From: Rhynochetos jubatus
Lineage: Eukaryota; Chordata; Aves; Eurypygiformes; Rhynochetidae
Direction: 5' to 3'
DNA: 64,000 nt
NCBI GenBank assembly: GCA_027574665.1
Contig: CM050677.1
Location: 248,001 to 312,000 of the forward strand
The notes below the pieces were generated by a model that was given only the letters and a program-made list of their open reading frames with translations, made no database searches and was not told the DNA's origin. Below are positions 60,641 to 64,000 of this stretch, piece by piece (the first letter of the stretch is position 1; each line of letters starts with the position of its first letter). A program made the translations under genes and the position numbers.

Positions 60641-62964
60641 CCCCTTGTAGGGTCGTTCAAAGGACGTTTTCCTCCTTTTTCTTCAGAGGCTTACGAAACC
60701 CACAGTGGGAGAAAACCCCAAAACGCCGGGGAAACGTCACCTTTGAGGAGGGATGTGGCAAACGAGGATGGGCAGTGGCAGAGAGAAGGGCTGGGAGAAG
60801 CAGAGCGTCGCGTACGTTTGCCCGGATCCATCACCAGAAGATGCAGGTTCTGACGTCTGCACCCATTTAACTTTCTTTTTATTCCTCCCCCAATACTAAT
60901 TTGTTTTATCCCCCCTCTCTGCCCGACCCCCTCTTCTTTAATGGTCTTTTAAATACTTTACAGCACAGTTAATGATCCACTTAGCTTACACGCAGCTGAT
61001 ATTTTCATCAGATGATAAAGGGCCTTTTACCTCCGGAGACCAAGGCCGAGGACCGCGGGACGTTCTTCCTTGGCTGCAGCCATTAATTGCGCTTTTTCAT
61101 TTCAAAGCCCCGATAAATCAGCGGAGTTACGGCTGCCCGGAGAAACATTTTGCTTTCTACCCTCCCTGGCGCAGCCCGTGCTGCGGAAAGCCACCCCCCG
61201 GGGCGTGCTGGGAGAGGAGTAACCCAGGTCTGAAGGGAGGGGAAAAGTGTGAGAATGGCAACTTTCTCCTAAATTCTAAACTCTAAACGGGAGCGGGCAC
61301 CGCTCTTCCCGAGCAGCATCCTCAGGATAACCGCCGGCTTGCTCTTCCAGCGGGATGAAGCGGGGCTTGCTTGCCCCCCGCCGGAAGGCGAAGCCTTCGG
61401 AAGACCGTGGGGCGCGTGTGCGCAGACTGAGCGCCACCTCGCTTTGTGGTTTTATTTCAGACTCTGGTTTTTTGGGGCGGTTCGTGGTGGGTTTTTTCCG
61501 CTTTGCAGCACGGCAGGAGGTCTTCTGGAAGCGTAAACCCGGAGGTGCCGTGGATTCGAGGTAATTAACGCTGCCCTCGCGGCTTTTCGTTAAGCACGGG
61601 AGAGCCCTGTGCGTAATTAAGCCGGGATTAATAAAAACTGGTACGAGGGACAGAAATCTGCCGTCCCTGTCATTTTAACTGGCGAATCGCCGTGGGGGGG
61701 TTGAAGCTGCGGACGCTTAATTAGTGACCAGCCCGGTTCAGCTGGAGTCGCCCTGGTCCCTGGCGCAGGCGCGAGATGCTGATGGGAGGGTGGATGTCGC
61801 CCACAAATCCCCTGGAAGTGGGGGGGAAAAAAAGAGGGGAGGGGGCAATTGTTTTTAATCCCCATTTTGCGCTGCTCTCTGGAGGAAGGAAACTCGTGTT
61901 TTGGAGTTGAAACGACCCCGAATTGCGAATTTTCAGGAGTTTTGCCAACGTTTTCAAACTTCACGTGGCACAACGGCCCGAACTCGGGCAGGAGAGCGGC
62001 TGCACGTCCTTTACGCACCTTTTTCCCCAAGGTCCATCCTGATCAGAAAGCTCCAAGAAGCGCTGCCGACCTCTGCTTCCCCGCCCAACGCTAATTCCGG
62101 CGGACGCACGCTCCTCCACAGCTCCCGAGGTTCTGGGGGAGCAAAACACACGTTGAGCCTTCGCTGGGTGTTTGCGGCCAGACTGGGAATGGCAGAGACG
62201 CAGAGTGGGGGTGGAAGGGACATCGTCCTCTTCCTCCCTGGAACACTGCCTCCCAGCGTGCCGTTGCACCGCGCGCTGCCCGTGGATGCGCAACGTCCAT
62301 GTCAAGAGCCAGGGAGGTGCGATGTTCTCCTCGGGAACCGGTTTCCCGGCGTGTTTTGAGCCCGGTGTTCTGGCGAGGGAAGTTTTTCTCACTGGATATG
62401 CTATTTTTTTCCTTCTTTTCCTTGTCATATCGAGTCGGCGCACGGACAAGCTACCTCAGCGGGATGCAGGATGAAGAGACAGCGTCCTCCTCACCGCCTT
62501 GCCTTGCATGTTATGTCGAATCGTTCGGTGCGTAGCGAGCTGTAAGATGAGCCTGAATACTTGCAGTGTGGCTTAAGCTGAAAAAAAAAAACCCTTTTCC
62601 CACCACAAAGATGCTCCTGCGTGAGCTCAGTTCCCCTTATCCACTTCTCCAGCTCATTAAAGGCTGATTCCTCGGCTACTGGAGAGCTTTCCGCCGGCAG
62701 CCTGGAAGCAGCACACCCCCCGGCGGCCCCCCGGCGGCCCCCCGGCAGCCCGGCTTAGCCTTACGCAGACACAAAAAGCATAAATCCGGTTTTAAGTGGT
62801 GGGGGTATTGTGCAGGGAGCAGAGCAGCAAGGGAAATTCCTGGGGGGGCGGGAAAAAAGGATTGCTGGGGGGGGAACGTTTGCTGGTATGGCGGCTGGAG
62901 AAATGGGATGTACAGAGGAGGGTCCCAAGCGGGCAGCAGAAAAACGCTGATGCAGAAATGTTAG
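60641..62964. other. Unique spacer, no gene recognised
   Basis: About 2.3 kb of mixed composition, including AT-rich patches near 60880-61000 and 61560-61740 with TAATTA-type motifs, and an A11 run at 62581. No coding exon or RNA gene was identified on either strand. Confidence 0.45.
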
Positions 62965-63841
62965 TGTGCTGGGTTCTGTCAGGGGGGGGTTAACTCCCTT
63001 TGCTGTGGTTGCCGGGAGGCTGTGTGCCCGGTGGGGTCTCGCTGGCCCTGGGACTGTACGGGGCTGAAGGCCTTTCTGCGCTGCTGACCCCGCAGCTGCG
63101 CTCCCGACCCCGCAGCTGCGCTCCCAGCCCTCGCCCCCTCGCTGCAGGCAGTGCAGGGACACACAGCTCCGACAGCTGACCCCAACTGCCTGAGGGAGTG
63201 TTTCATCCCACAGGACGTCGTGCTGGGGGCACAGGTGGGGAGGGGGCCGGGAGCCATCGCTCTCTCTCTCTGGCTCGTTCACTGCCTGGCACTGCTCACC
63301 CCCCCGACTCCTGCGTTAGCTGCTTTGCCAATTCCTGTGCTGGCTCGTTTGGGAGGGAGTTGGTGGGTTGTTTAGTGTTCCCGGTCGCGCTATCGCTGAT
63401 GGGGTTCGCTTGGAGTCTGCTGTGACCGTGCTTGGGCTCCGGCCCTCGGGCTGTGGTCGCTGTCGGGCTGCGGCTCTCGGGCTGCGATCACTCTCGGGCT
63501 GTGATCGCTCTCGGGCTGCGGCTCTCGGGCTGCGGCTCTCAGTCTCTCTGGCTCTGACTGTCACTTCTCAGCACCTGGGTGTGCGTTGGTCAGTGGGTGG
63601 TGAGAAACTGTGTCATATTGTAGCATATTGCATCATATGTTTTATTTTCTAGCATTTTAATTATTTATTATTAGTAGTATCTGTAGATATTGATTTAGAT
63701 TTAATTAGTAAATAGTTCTTATCTCAATTTTACGAGCTTCCTTATTTATTTTTCCTCTGATTCTCCCCCTCTGCTGGCGAGGGGAGGGGGATCTGAGGGA
63801 GCGGCTCTGTGGTATTTTGCCATCCAGAGTAAACCACGACA
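62965..63841 (+). mobile_element. Solo LTR-like element of an avian endogenous retrovirus
   Basis: Starts TGTGCTGGGTTCTGTCAG with GTTAACTCCCTTTGCTGTGG, and ends AGAGTAAACCACGACA, so it runs TG to CA. Both ends resemble avian ERVL-type LTRs. Flanks GTTAG (62960-62964) and ATTAG (63842-63846) look like a 5-base target duplication with one mismatch. The inside holds a short CTCTCGGGCTGCG repeat and an AT-rich block (63610-63750) that may contain the LTR promoter or poly(A) region. No gag, pol or env sequence is adjacent, so it reads as a solo LTR. Confidence 0.65.
63428..63545. repeat. CTCTCGGGCTGCGG array inside the LTR
   Basis: About eight copies of a 12-18 base unit, CTCTCGGGCTGCGGNT, within the LTR-like element. 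It is probably an internal expansion of the element after insertion. Confidence 0.75.
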
Positions 63842-64000
63842 ATTAGAAACCTGAATTATCCGCTATCAGCAGAGGAAATGCATTATTTTGGGGCATCAAA
63901 ATCTGCAGCAGAAGAGCTTATCCAGGAGAGAGGAGCACGTGGCAAGCGAAAGGCAAGGACCCCCCGGTGCTGGCGGTGCTGGCTTGCCCGAAGAGGTGGG

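Noticed and set aside
46740-64000. MEIS3 or other genes that follow DHX34 in human
   Set aside because: No homeodomain helix (WFINARRR-type) or other recognisable domain in any frame; the genes probably lie beyond the window.

Overview
This is vertebrate nuclear DNA, very probably from a bird microchromosome. It is extremely GC-rich, has compact genes with short introns, contains many long G or C homopolymers and minisatellites, and carries CR1-type LINE fragments and an avian-style endogenous-retrovirus LTR. Five host genes can be read exon by exon, in an order and orientation that match human 19q13.32: SAE1 (+), BBC3/PUMA (-), CCDC9 (+), C5AR1 (+), DHX34 (+).

Layout. Positions 1-8.5 kb are non-coding: a CpG-rich start, three minisatellites, a tract of G/C homopolymers and a GGAA-core array in front of SAE1. 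SAE1 runs 8549-15215 in nine exons with no frame break. A 2-kb C-rich array (15.4-17.5 kb) separates its 3' end from the convergent 3' end of a BH3-only gene on the minus strand. I identify that gene as BBC3: three coding exons between 19397 and 17987, a non-coding first exon near 20310-20400, and a promoter holding a p53 response element, GC boxes and a CRE. A head-to-head spacer of minisatellites (21.0-25.5 kb) leads to CCDC9 (25784-31260, about 13 coding exons). C5AR1 follows, with a TATA box, a short 5' non-coding exon, an intron filled by an array derived from a CR1 tail, and one coding exon (34988-36040). DHX34 (39252-46436) has 16 coding exons, all phase-consistent. From 46.7 kb to the end I find no convincing protein-coding gene. 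That stretch holds AT-rich TAATTA-type motif clusters, one large minisatellite (54.0-55.5 kb), CR1 fragments, a perfect hairpin and a solo-LTR-like element.

Biology. The genes are not an operon; each has its own promoter. They serve SUMO activation (SAE1), p53-driven apoptosis (BBC3), RNA-associated exon-junction functions (CCDC9), complement signalling (C5AR1) and nonsense-mediated decay (DHX34). The most notable content is the avian BBC3 with an intact p53 site in its promoter, and two minisatellites in CCDC9 that have copied their own exon-intron junctions, creating arrays of spare 5' splice sites. Two coding exons (BBC3 exon 2, CCDC9 exon 12) need a one-base change in a C homopolymer to fit. 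This most likely reflects consensus errors, but I cannot prove that from one sequence.
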